From Myxococcales bacterium (GTDB taxonomy: Bacteria; Myxococcota_A; Polyangia; Polyangiales; Polyangiaceae), in contig JANYHY010000216.1 of NCBI GenBank assembly GCA_025362165.1, positions 1 to 7,398 on the forward strand: DNA of 7,398 bases, read 5' to 3'. The notes beneath the pieces were generated by a model. The model was given only the letters and a program-made list of their open reading frames with translations. It had not been told where the DNA came from and made no database searches. A program made the translations under genes and the position numbers. How positions within the stretch are numbered: position 1 is the first letter of the stretch; each line of letters starts with the position of its first letter. Below are positions 1-6,307 of this stretch, one piece after another.

Positions 1-40
1 TTCGCCCTTGGGGCTCGCTTCTCACGTCAAGCGGCTCAAC

Positions 41-63
41 TCCAACGCCCTTCGGGCTTTGGA
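41..63. repeat. Imperfect hairpin, 10-bp stem with 3-base loop
   Basis: Bases 41-50 pair with 54-63 in nine of ten positions (one C/T mismatch at 46/58) around the loop TTC. The core CGCCCTTCGGGCT at 46-58 is almost repeated at 3-15 (CGCCCTTGGGGCT, one difference), where the GCCC/GGGC arms can also pair. There is no clear T-run after the stem, so it is not a classic intrinsic terminator. It may instead be a terminator-like structure of an upstream gene or a small interspersed repeat. Confidence 0.4.
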
Positions 64-99
64 CTTCGCACGGCATGTTCGACGTTAAGATTGTGTCAG

Positions 100-118
100 A
101 TCAACACCGCGAGTTGAT
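100..118. promoter_or_regulatory. Inverted repeat ATCAAC-N7-GTTGAT, possible operator
   Basis: Perfect 6-base arms at 100-105 and 113-118 are separated by seven bases in the leader of the KimA-like gene. The geometry suits a dimeric regulator or a small RNA stem. No known regulator consensus was recognised. Confidence 0.25.
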
Positions 119-136
119 TGCTTCAAACGTGCTTTG

Positions 137-150
137 GTGTGACGTGACAC
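137..150. promoter_or_regulatory. Near-palindrome GTGTGACGTGACAC, possible operator
   Basis: Twelve of fourteen positions are self-complementary, with mismatches only at the fifth and tenth bases. The right arm TGACAC (145-150) is also the reverse complement of GTGTCA at 93-98. It ends 58 bases before the preferred ATG at 209, where a transcription regulator site would be plausible. This is a guess from symmetry and position alone. Confidence 0.25.
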
Positions 151-208
151 GGGGTCTTCGTTGTGGGAGAAGCCGCTCGTTCGGGAGCATCTGCTGCCCG
201 CACGCACG

Positions 209-2386
209 ATGGCAAAACTCAAAGACCTCCTCTTCGGCAAGCCGAAGGACGTTCACGATGAGCACACGTTCCACGCAGTGTCGCTGGTCGCGATGCTCGC
301 CTGGGTGGGGCTAGGCGCAGACGGTCTGTCGTCTTCCGCGTACGGTCCGCACGAGGCGTTTCGCGCGCTGTTCACGTACGACAAAGAGACGGGCGAGGTG
401 ATCGCTGACCACTCGTCGCTCGCGATCTTTCTCGCGCTCGGCACGGCCCTCACCGTCTTCATCATCTCGTACGGCTACACGCGCATCATCGAGCACTTCC
501 CTGCGGGAGGCGGCGGCTATGTCGTCGCGACCAAGCTCCTCGGCCCACGCTTCGGCGTCGTCAGCGGCTCGGCGCTACTCGTCGACTATGTGCTGACGAT
601 CACGACGTCCATCGCGGCTGGCGGAGACGCCACCTTCAGCATGATCAACCGCGAGGGCTCGCTGTTTCACCAGACCGCGATTCGAGATGCGGCGGGGAAC
701 ATCACGTCGTACAGCCTGCCCGATGGCGGGCTGCTCGCCATCCACGACATCGGCACGTGGTTCGATCCGGTCCAACGCGCCAAGGTGCTCGTCGAGCTCG
801 GCGCGATCGTGGTGCTCACGATCTTGAACATCCGCGGCATCAAGGAGTCCGTGCAGAGCATCCTGCCCATCTTCTTGGTGTTCGTGGTGACGCACGTGAT
901 CGCCCTCGCCGTCGCGATCGGCGGCAACGTCGGCCACCTCGGGCAGACCGTCGCGGAGACGCGCACGAACCTGAGCAGCACCGTCAGTTCGCTCACGATG
1001 TTCGGCACGCTCGCGCTGTTCGTCCGCGCGTACTCACTCGGTGGCGGCACGTACACCGGCATCGAGGCCGTGTCGAACGGCGTCGCGATCATGCGCGAGC
1101 CCAAGACGCGCACCGCCAAGCGAACGATGGTGCTCATGGCCACGTCGCTCGCGATCACGGCGGGCGGCATCATCCTCTCCTATTTGCTCGTGAAGGCAGT
1201 GCCGGATCGCGATCCGGGCGTGACGATGAACTCGGTGCTGCTCGCGCAGATCACCCAGAGCTGGGGACCGTTCGGGAGTCCGTTCATGTGGGTCGCACTC
1301 GTCAGCGAGGCGGGTCTCTTGTTCATCGCGGCGCAAGCCGGCTTCGTGGACGGCCCGCGCGTCATGGCGAACATGGCAGTCGACTCGTGGCTGCCCCACC
1401 GCTTCGCCGCGCTCTCCGAGACGCTGAGCATGCAGAACGGCGTCATGCTCATGAGCGGCACGTCGATCCTCGCGCTCATCTACACGCACGGCGACGTCAG
1501 CAAGCTCGTCGTCATGTACTCGATCAACGTGTTCTTGACGTTCTCTCTGTCCAACCTCGGCATGAGCAAGTTTTGGATCCAGGAGCGCAAGAAGCGCCCG
1601 GACTGGTTCAAGCACTTGCCCGTCCATCTCATCGCGCTCGTGCTGTGCGTGACGATCCTCATCGTCACGTGCTTCGAGAAGTTCGCCGATGGCGGATGGC
1701 TCACGCTGGTCATCACCGGCGCGCTCGTGCTGTTGTGCATCTACATCAGGCGGCACTACACGAGCGTCGTCGCTGCGATTCGACGCCTCGACACGGAGCT
1801 CCCCGACCCGCTCAAGGCGGACGCGCAACCGGCGTCCACCAAGGCACTCGACCCAGAGTCGCCCATCGCCGTGCTGTTCGTTGGTGGCTACGGAGGCCTC
1901 GGTCGCCACGCGCTCTTCACGCTGCTGCGCATGTTTCCGGGTCACTTCAAGGGCGTGATCTTCGCATCGATCGCGATCATCGACAGCGGCAACTTCAAGG
2001 GCATCGACGAGGTGCACGAGCTCGAGAAGCGCACGGGGGACGCGCTCGACAAATACGTTCGGTTCGCCGCGACGCTCGGCATCCCCGCGACGCGAGTGTT
2101 CAGCACGGGCACGGAGGTCGCGGTGGAGGCCGAGAAAATGGCGCTCGATCAGATCGCCAAGTATCCACGCGCGCTGTTCGTCGCCGGCCAGCTCCTCTTC
2201 AGCGAGGACACCGTGATCGGTCGCATGTTGCACAACGAGACCGCCTTCATGATCCAGCAACGCCTCCAGCACGAAGGCGTCCCCATGGTGGTGTTGCCCG
2301 TCCGCCTCAACCTCGACCAGGGACCGCGCAAGAAGGTCCCGTCGCGCGTGGACGGTCCGCCGAGCAAAGTGGACAAGGACCAATAG
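209..2386 (+). CDS. KimA-type APC-superfamily potassium importer with cytosolic C-terminal domain
   Basis: Predicted inner-membrane transporter of 725 residues. In Bacillus subtilis, KimA is a K+/H+ symporter of about 607 residues. The match by eye runs the whole length: FGKP near the N-terminus, GADGLSSSAYGP in TM1, FPAGGGGYVV, LLVDYVLT, LNIRGIKES, TGIEAVSNG and, late in the C-terminal domain, LHNETAF. Residues reported to bind K+ in KimA appear kept as D38, Y45, D126, Y127 and Y437. About twelve membrane segments occupy roughly residues 25-535. A soluble domain follows from about 550 to 715, starting with the Gly-rich strand-turn LFVGGYGGLGRHA, in the place of KimA's USP-like domain. An extra hydrophilic loop of about 40-50 residues lies near 140-190. 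I chose ATG 209 because family similarity begins there. The in-frame TTG at 161 adds 16 unsupported residues, and no good Shine-Dalgarno sequence was seen for either. K+ specificity is inferred; another APC substrate remains possible. Confidence 0.82.
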   Translation: MAKLKDLLFGKPKDVHDEHTFHAVSLVAMLAWVGLGADGLSSSAYGPHEAFRALFTYDKETGEVIADHSSLAIFLALGTALTVFIISYGYTRIIEHFPAGGGGYVVATKLLGPRFGVVSGSALLVDYVLTITTSIAAGGDATFSMINREGSLFHQTAIRDAAGNITSYSLPDGGLLAIHDIGTWFDPVQRAKVLVELGAIVVLTILNIRGIKESVQSILPIFLVFVVTHVIALAVAIGGNVGHLGQTVAETRTNLSSTVSSLTMFGTLALFVRAYSLGGGTYTGIEAVSNGVAIMREPKTRTAKRTMVLMATSLAITAGGIILSYLLVKAVPDRDPGVTMNSVLLAQITQSWGPFGSPFMWVALVSEAGLLFIAAQAGFVDGPRVMANMAVDSWLPHRFAALSETLSMQNGVMLMSGTSILALIYTHGDVSKLVVMYSINVFLTFSLSNLGMSKFWIQERKKRPDWFKHLPVHLIALVLCVTILIVTCFEKFADGGWLTLVITGALVLLCIYIRRHYTSVVAAIRRLDTELPDPLKADAQPASTKALDPESPIAVLFVGGYGGLGRHALFTLLRMFPGHFKGVIFASIAIIDSGNFKGIDEVHELEKRTGDALDKYVRFAATLGIPATRVFSTGTEVAVEAEKMALDQIAKYPRALFVAGQLLFSEDTVIGRMLHNETAFMIQQRLQHEGVPMVVLPVRLNLDQGPRKKVPSRVDGPPSKVDKDQ
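1202..1217. repeat. Perfect 16-bp palindrome CCGGATCGCGATCCGG
   Basis: This lies inside the KimA-like gene, spanning codons for part of a VPDRDPG segment. Its core GATCGCGATC recurs exactly at 1969-1978 and 3135-3144. It may reflect codon pairing, or selection for a genome-wide word. Confidence 0.6.
1969..1978. repeat. GATCGCGATC palindrome, second copy
   Basis: A perfect 10-base palindrome within the C-terminal domain of the KimA-like gene, identical to the cores at 1205-1214 and 3135-3144. The flanking bases 1968 and 1979 do not pair, so the symmetry stops at ten bases. Confidence 0.5.
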
Positions 2387-2440
2387 CGTCGGGAAAAGGA
2401 AATCGGGAGATGGTCGTTGCGCGGCGGTATCATCGGCGCG

Positions 2441-3106
2441 ATGAGGGTCGGAGAGAGGGTCGCTTGGCTGACCGCGTGTGCTGCGGCGTTGGGCGTGGCG
2501 GTGGTGTCGTGCAAGAGGGACGCGCCGGTCGATCCAGCTCTCGCAGTTCACGAGATCACTCCGAGCTCGAGCGTTCAAGCTGCCGCTAGCGCTCCGGTGA
2601 TCGACGCGGTGGATGCATCACCAGAGGCGTCAGTACCTCTAGCGGACGCGTCGTTCGACGCTTCTCCGGTGAAGAAGTCTGCGCCAAAGCCGGATGCGAC
2701 CGTCGGGCTTGGAGGCCTTGGGACCATCGGTGGCATCGGCCACAACAACGGCTCGTGCGGCGCGTCCGCTTCGTGTGGAGCGACGGCCGGCCCGCGTGGA
2801 CCTACCGCAGCCGTGAGCCTCTCGATCTCTGGCGCTGTCGGAACTGACGATGCGAAGATTCGCTCTCGTAGCGCCCACGTTCGGCAGTGCGCAACCCGCG
2901 GCCTAGAGAGCGATCCGTCCATGCAAGGATCATTGACGCTGCTCGTGCAGATCGACGTCGCAGGGAGCGCGACTGTGACGACGCAGTCCAACAACGGCCT
3001 CAGCGCGGCAGTCGCGAGCTGCATGGCCGGAACCCTCCGACAGCTCGAGTTCGACAAGACGAACGCGCGGTCTCTGACGGTGCGCGTGCTACAGGCGGTC
3101 CAATGA
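2441..3106 (+). CDS. Lipoprotein with AgmX/PglI-type (TonB-like) C-terminal domain
   Basis: Predicted secreted lipoprotein of 221 residues with unknown precise role. The N-terminus has a hydrophobic signal segment ending in the lipobox VVSC, with the lipidated Cys at residue 24. An Ala/Ser/Asp-rich linker with repeated DAS units follows (about 30-85). Next is a Gly-rich stretch (about 88-120) with GLGGLGTIGGIGH and a CGASASC pair (C106, C112). The C-terminal domain (about 140-221) matches the AgmX/PglI pattern of myxobacterial gliding-related and TonB-like proteins: a helix ending in VRQC, a strand-forming LTLLVQIDVAG, then VASCMAGTLRQLEF and a final strand. C150 and C194 occupy the two positions often filled by a Cys pair in this domain. 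ATG 2441 gives a proper signal peptide; a TTG at 2417 would add eight residues. The stop overlaps the next start by four bases (ATGA), implying coupling. No motor or export genes lie nearby, so a gliding role is not supported here. Confidence 0.78.
   Translation: MRVGERVAWLTACAAALGVAVVSCKRDAPVDPALAVHEITPSSSVQAAASAPVIDAVDASPEASVPLADASFDASPVKKSAPKPDATVGLGGLGTIGGIGHNNGSCGASASCGATAGPRGPTAAVSLSISGAVGTDDAKIRSRSAHVRQCATRGLESDPSMQGSLTLLVQIDVAGSATVTTQSNNGLSAAVASCMAGTLRQLEFDKTNARSLTVRVLQAVQ
3103..3106 (+). other. ATGA stop/start overlap in the four-gene operon
   Basis: The lipoprotein stop TGA and the next ATG share bases. With the 10-base overlap at 4110-4119 and the GTGA overlap at 5330-5333, this ties the two lipoproteins, the glycosylase and the TonB-like protein into one coupled unit. 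Confidence 0.8.
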
Positions 3107-4119
3107 GAGCGCGAGCGAGGCTGATTTCTGCGGTGATCGCGATCACGTTCGTGTGCGCGTGCAAGCCCACCAACGTGACGGACGCGGAGAAGAAGGGCGA
3201 CGTGAAATACTTGGTCGCCCAAGACACGCCGGAGGCCGTCGCGGCGCTCGGCCGCCTCGCGGACAAGAACCCCGCGGCGCAGAAGGCTCTCGAGGATCGC
3301 GCGAGCAGCGACATGAACGTGTACTCGGCTGCGTGGCAGGCGACGCTGCGGGGCGCAGACTGGGGACCGAAGATGCTGCGCGAAGGGCTCGCGGACGTCA
3401 CGCGCGCAGAGCTCGCCGGGATCGCCATGACCCGCAAAGACCCGCACCTCGAGGCGTTCGCCAATGACCTCGACGGAGCGCTGCGGTTGCTGGGGAACGA
3501 CACGCGCGCGGTGAGCGTCCCCGCCGTGTTCGCGAGCAGTGGAAAGGCAGCGCAGCCGTTGATCGAGCAGCGGCTCGCCGACGCGTCCACGCGCGAGTCG
3601 ATGTGCCGCGGGCTCGCCTCCGACGACGCGAGCGCGGACTCACGCGCGACGTTCATGCGCGTGCCTGCAGCGTCACGCGACGGACAGGCTTGCATGCGCA
3701 CCGCTTCACAGCTCGCCAAGACGGACGACGCAGCGCTGTCTTGGGTAGGCGCCACGGCGGAGCCCGGGTTCCTCACGGCGCTCGCGAAGGACGATACGAT
3801 CTCGTGCGATCGACTCGCCACGGCGTGGGGTCACGCGTTCAACGAACGACCGGTCGTAGAGCGCGCGCAGCTCACCGTCCCGCTCGCCGCCGCGCTCGAG
3901 CGATGCGCGGTCGCCCTGGACCCCGTGCTCGCCGCAGCGCTCGACAAGGGCGATTTCGCGACACTGATCGTTGGCGCGATCGATCCTGTCGATCCGCGCA
4001 TGAGCGCGCTCAAGACGACCTGCACGCGCCTCGCGCTGGTCTCGCGCTCGCCGAAGATCGACGCTCGCTTGCGAGGCCGCGCGGCGGATGCGCTCGCAAA
4101 AACCTGCTCGTGGAAGTAA
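3103..4119 (+). CDS. Lipoprotein with alpha-helical (HEAT-like) repeats, function unknown
   Basis: Predicted lipoprotein of 338 residues with no family I can name. The signal peptide MRARARLISAVIAITF leads to the lipobox VCAC, with lipidated Cys20 (Cys18 also present). The mature part is nearly all amphipathic helix, rich in Ala and Leu. Segments such as PEAVAALGRLADKNPAAQKAL and LEAFANDLDGALRLLG resemble short HEAT or armadillo units. In the C-terminal half, cysteines occur at 168, 197, 235, 268, 307 and 335, which is about one per 33 residues and six in total. This suggests one per repeat and perhaps three disulfides outside the cytoplasm. ATG 3103 overlaps the preceding stop. An AGGCGG at 3093-3098 could serve as a closely spaced ribosome site. 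The gene ends ten bases into the glycosylase gene. It may be a scaffold or binding partner of the neighbouring lipoprotein; that is inference. Confidence 0.72.
   Translation: MRARARLISAVIAITFVCACKPTNVTDAEKKGDVKYLVAQDTPEAVAALGRLADKNPAAQKALEDRASSDMNVYSAAWQATLRGADWGPKMLREGLADVTRAELAGIAMTRKDPHLEAFANDLDGALRLLGNDTRAVSVPAVFASSGKAAQPLIEQRLADASTRESMCRGLASDDASADSRATFMRVPAASRDGQACMRTASQLAKTDDAALSWVGATAEPGFLTALAKDDTISCDRLATAWGHAFNERPVVERAQLTVPLAAALERCAVALDPVLAAALDKGDFATLIVGAIDPVDPRMSALKTTCTRLALVSRSPKIDARLRGRAADALAKTCSWK
3133..3146. repeat. Perfect 14-bp palindrome GTGATCGCGATCAC
   Basis: It lies within the signal-peptide codons of the helical-repeat lipoprotein, starting 31 bases after its ATG. Its core is the same GATCGCGATC seen at 1205-1214 and 1969-1978. 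On the mRNA it could fold only as a very tight stem, so a DNA-level role or chance codon usage is more likely than an RNA hairpin. Confidence 0.5.
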
Positions 4120-5333
4120 GCGCAGCAGAGGCTCGGCGCTTCTTCATCCGTCGGCACCTGCTCGCACCGCCGCGCGCTTTGCCGGCCACGACCGCGTCAG
4201 TGCTCGCAGTCGCCGAGCGCTTCGGTTCGCTGCAGTTCGACCCTCTCGAGGTGACAGGCGCGCGCAACCACGAGCTCGTGCTGTTCGCCCGCATCGCGAA
4301 CTTTCGCCGCGAGCTCTGCAACGATCTGCTCTATCCAAAACACAGCAAGCGACGCCTGTTCGAGGCGTACAACAAATCGCTCAACTTGCTGCCGGTGGGC
4401 GAGCTCCCGTGGCACCGCTTCGCTTGGAAGCGCGCGCAAGGACGACACGCGGGGCGACTCTTGATCGAGCACAGCAAGCTCGCCAAGCGAATGCTCTCGC
4501 GCCTGCGTGACGAGGGCCCGCTCGCGCCGAGCGATTTCGACGCGACTGAAGGGAAGGAGAGCGTCAAAGGACATTGGGGCGTCCCCACTTCCTTGACACG
4601 TCATGTATTGGACGCGCTCTTCATGACGGGGAGAGTCGGGATCGCCAGACGCGAGGGGACCCGAAGGATCTACGATCTCACGGCGCGCCTCTTCGATCGC
4701 GAGCTTCTCGCGCGGCGAGTCTCCGCCTCCGAGTCGATTCGTCACCGGCTCCTCTCGCGACATCGCGCGGTCGGGCTCATGGGTCGCACGGCGGCGCCGG
4801 AGCTCGTGTACGGGATAGCGACCGCGAGCGAACGCAACAAGCACCTGAAGGCGCTCGTCGATGGCGGCGCGTTGCACGAAGTGAGCGTCGAGGGCTTGCG
4901 CGGTCCGCGGTACGTGCTCGCCGAAGAGCGCTCGCTGCTCTTGGCTCGCGACGACATCGCGCCGCATGTCAGCTTCATCGCGCCACTGGATCCGTTCGTT
5001 TGGGATCGCGAGTTGGTGCGCGACCTCTTCGGCTTCGACTACAAGTGGGAGGTCTACACGCCGGCCGCCAAGCGCGCGCATGGCTACTACGCGCTGCCGA
5101 TCTTGTTCGGCGAACGCTTGGTCGGACGCATCGAGCCGCGCTTGCAACGCCAGACGCCCCAGCTCGACGTGCTCGGGATTTGGCTCGAGCGCGGGTTCGA
5201 TCCGGAGACCGACGGCTTCGTGAGTGCGTTCGGCGAAACGCTGCGCGCGTTCGCCACGTTCGTGGGCGCCGAACGAGTGAAGCTCGGTCGCGGGAAGACT
5301 TGTCGATGGATAGCGGTTAGGCTCCCGTCGTGA
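4110..5333 (+). CDS. YcaQ/AlkX-family DNA glycosylase (winged-helix, HTH_42 type)
   Basis: Predicted cytoplasmic DNA repair enzyme of 407 residues, close to the about 410 of E. coli YcaQ (AlkX). That enzyme unhooks alkylated bases, including nitrogen-mustard interstrand crosslinks. The start EVSAAEARRFFIRRHLL matches the family N-terminus. The catalytic QxD motif is present as Q42-F43-D44 in GSLQFDPLEVTGARNHELVL; family studies separate QxD (YcaQ-like) from QxQ (AlkZ-like, often toxin self-resistance) enzymes. A winged-helix region runs from about 125 to 200 (LSRLRDEGPL to MTGRVGIARREG). The C-terminal barrel shows PLDPFVWDRE (W298), then YTPAAKRAHGYYALPIL and GRIEPRL, all as in the family. 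GTG 4110 gives the expected N-terminus and overlaps the preceding stop by ten bases. A CTG at 4104 is a weaker alternative, and no Shine-Dalgarno sequence is evident, so translation probably depends on coupling. The four-base GTGA overlap with the next gene extends the operon. Which lesion it acts on cannot be read from sequence. Confidence 0.88.
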   Translation: MEVSAAEARRFFIRRHLLAPPRALPATTASVLAVAERFGSLQFDPLEVTGARNHELVLFARIANFRRELCNDLLYPKHSKRRLFEAYNKSLNLLPVGELPWHRFAWKRAQGRHAGRLLIEHSKLAKRMLSRLRDEGPLAPSDFDATEGKESVKGHWGVPTSLTRHVLDALFMTGRVGIARREGTRRIYDLTARLFDRELLARRVSASESIRHRLLSRHRAVGLMGRTAAPELVYGIATASERNKHLKALVDGGALHEVSVEGLRGPRYVLAEERSLLLARDDIAPHVSFIAPLDPFVWDRELVRDLFGFDYKWEVYTPAAKRAHGYYALPILFGERLVGRIEPRLQRQTPQLDVLGIWLERGFDPETDGFVSAFGETLRAFATFVGAERVKLGRGKTCRWIAVRLPS

Positions 5334-6307
5334 CCCAGCCCAGGCGCTTTCAGCTCGCGCTCGCGCTCGCAGCGTTCGCGCACGCGGGCGCGTGGTGGCT
5401 GCGTCCGTCTTCCCCTCCTGCCGTTACGGAGCGCGCGATCACGAGCGCAGACGTCGAACCGACGTTCGAGGTGGAGATCAGTGAGAGCACGACGAGCGCG
5501 CGCGGCGACTCGCTGACCGGTGCTTCGGACAGCCATGCACGCGCGACTGCCACGCGAACCACCTCGTCGTGGGGAGGTGTCGCGTCCGACTCTGCGCCTG
5601 CCACGGGTCCGAGCGCGATCGAGTCAGCGTCCCCCGCCGCGAGCCACGCGCCGGTCGTCACCGTGTGGAACGTGGACGCGATCACTCAAAGCGATCTAGG
5701 CGTCGGCGAGACGCGGACCTTTGCTGCTGTGAAGCCGCGCACCGACGCGGAGGTCGCGCAAGATCGCGTGCAGCGAGGCCTCGAAGACGGCCTGCGCGAT
5801 CAAGAGCTCGCCGCAGGAGACCCCGTGAGCGGTCCGATCGTGCGCGCTCTCGAGGACTCCACCAGCCGCTCGCTCGCTCCAGTCAACGGGACCGCCACGT
5901 TCGACGCGGTGATCAGCGCGGGCGGTGTGCTGCTGTCCATTGGCACCGTCGGGACGCCTGCAGGAAAGACCTATTGGGACGACGTCGCCAAAGAGAGCTC
6001 GACCACGCTCGGCGGACAGAAGCTCCGCGCGAGCAAGCGTGGGCTCGTCGTGAGGATCGAGATCACCTCACGCGAACAGCTCCCGAGCGGCGCTGGCGGC
6101 GGGGTCGGCGGTGACGTGTTGAGTGACGGCAGCGGGCAGCCTCACGCGTTCGATGTCCATGTGCTGCCCACGGCTCCGAGCACGAAGAGCGGCTGGGGAC
6201 GAAAGGCCGAGTTCACTCCGCTCGGCGGCAGCTTCGATCTCTCGGACATCGGTGCAACCAAGCGACGCGTGATCGGCGCGCACGTGACCGCAGTCCGCGA
6301 TTTGTGA
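5330..6307 (+). CDS. Membrane-anchored protein with TonB-like domain, function unknown
   Basis: Predicted envelope protein of 325 residues. A short basic N-terminus (R5, R6) precedes one hydrophobic segment (about 7-24, FQLALALAAFAHAGAWWL). This segment has a histidine (H18), as TonB anchors do, but lacks the serine four residues earlier (A14 instead). A Ser/Thr/Ala-rich low-complexity region (about 40-115) probably spans the periplasm. From about 187 to 247 a TonB-like fold can be read: GTATFDAVISAGGVLLSIG, a Trp-containing helix (YWDDVAKE), LRASKRG, then the strand LVVRIEITSRE. After a Gly-rich turn comes a C-terminal segment with FDLSDIGATKRRVIGAHV, which I recall as a recurrent ending in similar myxobacterial proteins. 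The GTG start lies in the four-base overlap with the glycosylase stop, with TTAGG about ten bases upstream as a possible ribosome site. No exbB/exbD or TonB-dependent receptor is present, so energy transduction is unproven. A structural or assembly role is equally possible. Confidence 0.68.
   Translation: MTQPRRFQLALALAAFAHAGAWWLRPSSPPAVTERAITSADVEPTFEVEISESTTSARGDSLTGASDSHARATATRTTSSWGGVASDSAPATGPSAIESASPAASHAPVVTVWNVDAITQSDLGVGETRTFAAVKPRTDAEVAQDRVQRGLEDGLRDQELAAGDPVSGPIVRALEDSTSRSLAPVNGTATFDAVISAGGVLLSIGTVGTPAGKTYWDDVAKESSTTLGGQKLRASKRGLVVRIEITSREQLPSGAGGGVGGDVLSDGSGQPHAFDVHVLPTAPSTKSGWGRKAEFTPLGGSFDLSDIGATKRRVIGAHVTAVRDL

Larger units (their letters stand above)
1..208. other. Non-coding leader upstream of the KimA-like gene
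   Basis: No convincing gene was found here. A 79-codon plus-strand frame beginning at 75 runs out of frame into the transporter gene and is Arg/Ser-rich with no recognisable domain, so I treat it as a shadow. The stretch holds a hairpin at 41-63, a near copy of that hairpin's core at 3-15, an inverted repeat at 100-118 and a 14-base near-palindrome at 137-150. These suggest an intergenic or regulatory region. I could not pick a convincing -35/-10 pair, and I do not recognise a known riboswitch such as the c-di-AMP (ydaO) class. Confidence 0.6.

Noticed and set aside
41..63. Intrinsic terminator for a gene to the left
   Set aside because: The stem is reasonable but no T-run follows, and no upstream gene end is visible.
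161..208. TTG at 161 as the transporter start
   Set aside because: It would add 16 residues without family similarity or a clear ribosome site. Similarity begins at the ATG at 209.
1034..2578. Long minus-strand frame of 514 codons antisense to the KimA-like gene
   Set aside because: The translation is rich in Arg, His, Glu and Asp with no hydrophobic core or recognisable motif, as expected for a shadow frame in GC-rich DNA. The plus strand encodes a clear transporter here.
757..2589. Plus-strand frame of 610 codons inside the transporter gene
   Set aside because: Extremely Arg/His-rich low-complexity translation. It overlaps two genes in a different frame and has no domain signal.
2410..2589. 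Small frame MVVARRYHRR... with AAGGA nine bases before its ATG, just ahead of the first lipoprotein
   Set aside because: It looked like a possible small gene, but the translation is Arg/Gly-rich, continues an existing shadow frame and overlaps the signal peptide of the better-supported lipoprotein.
4197..5147. Minus-strand frame of 316 codons opposite the glycosylase
   Set aside because: Charged, featureless translation mirroring the codon structure of the glycosylase; the plus-strand family match is strong over the same bases.
4110..5333. Reading the glycosylase as a winged-helix transcription regulator
   Set aside because: The whole-length YcaQ pattern with QxD, PLDPFVWDRE and GYYALPIL points to the glycosylase family rather than a regulator.
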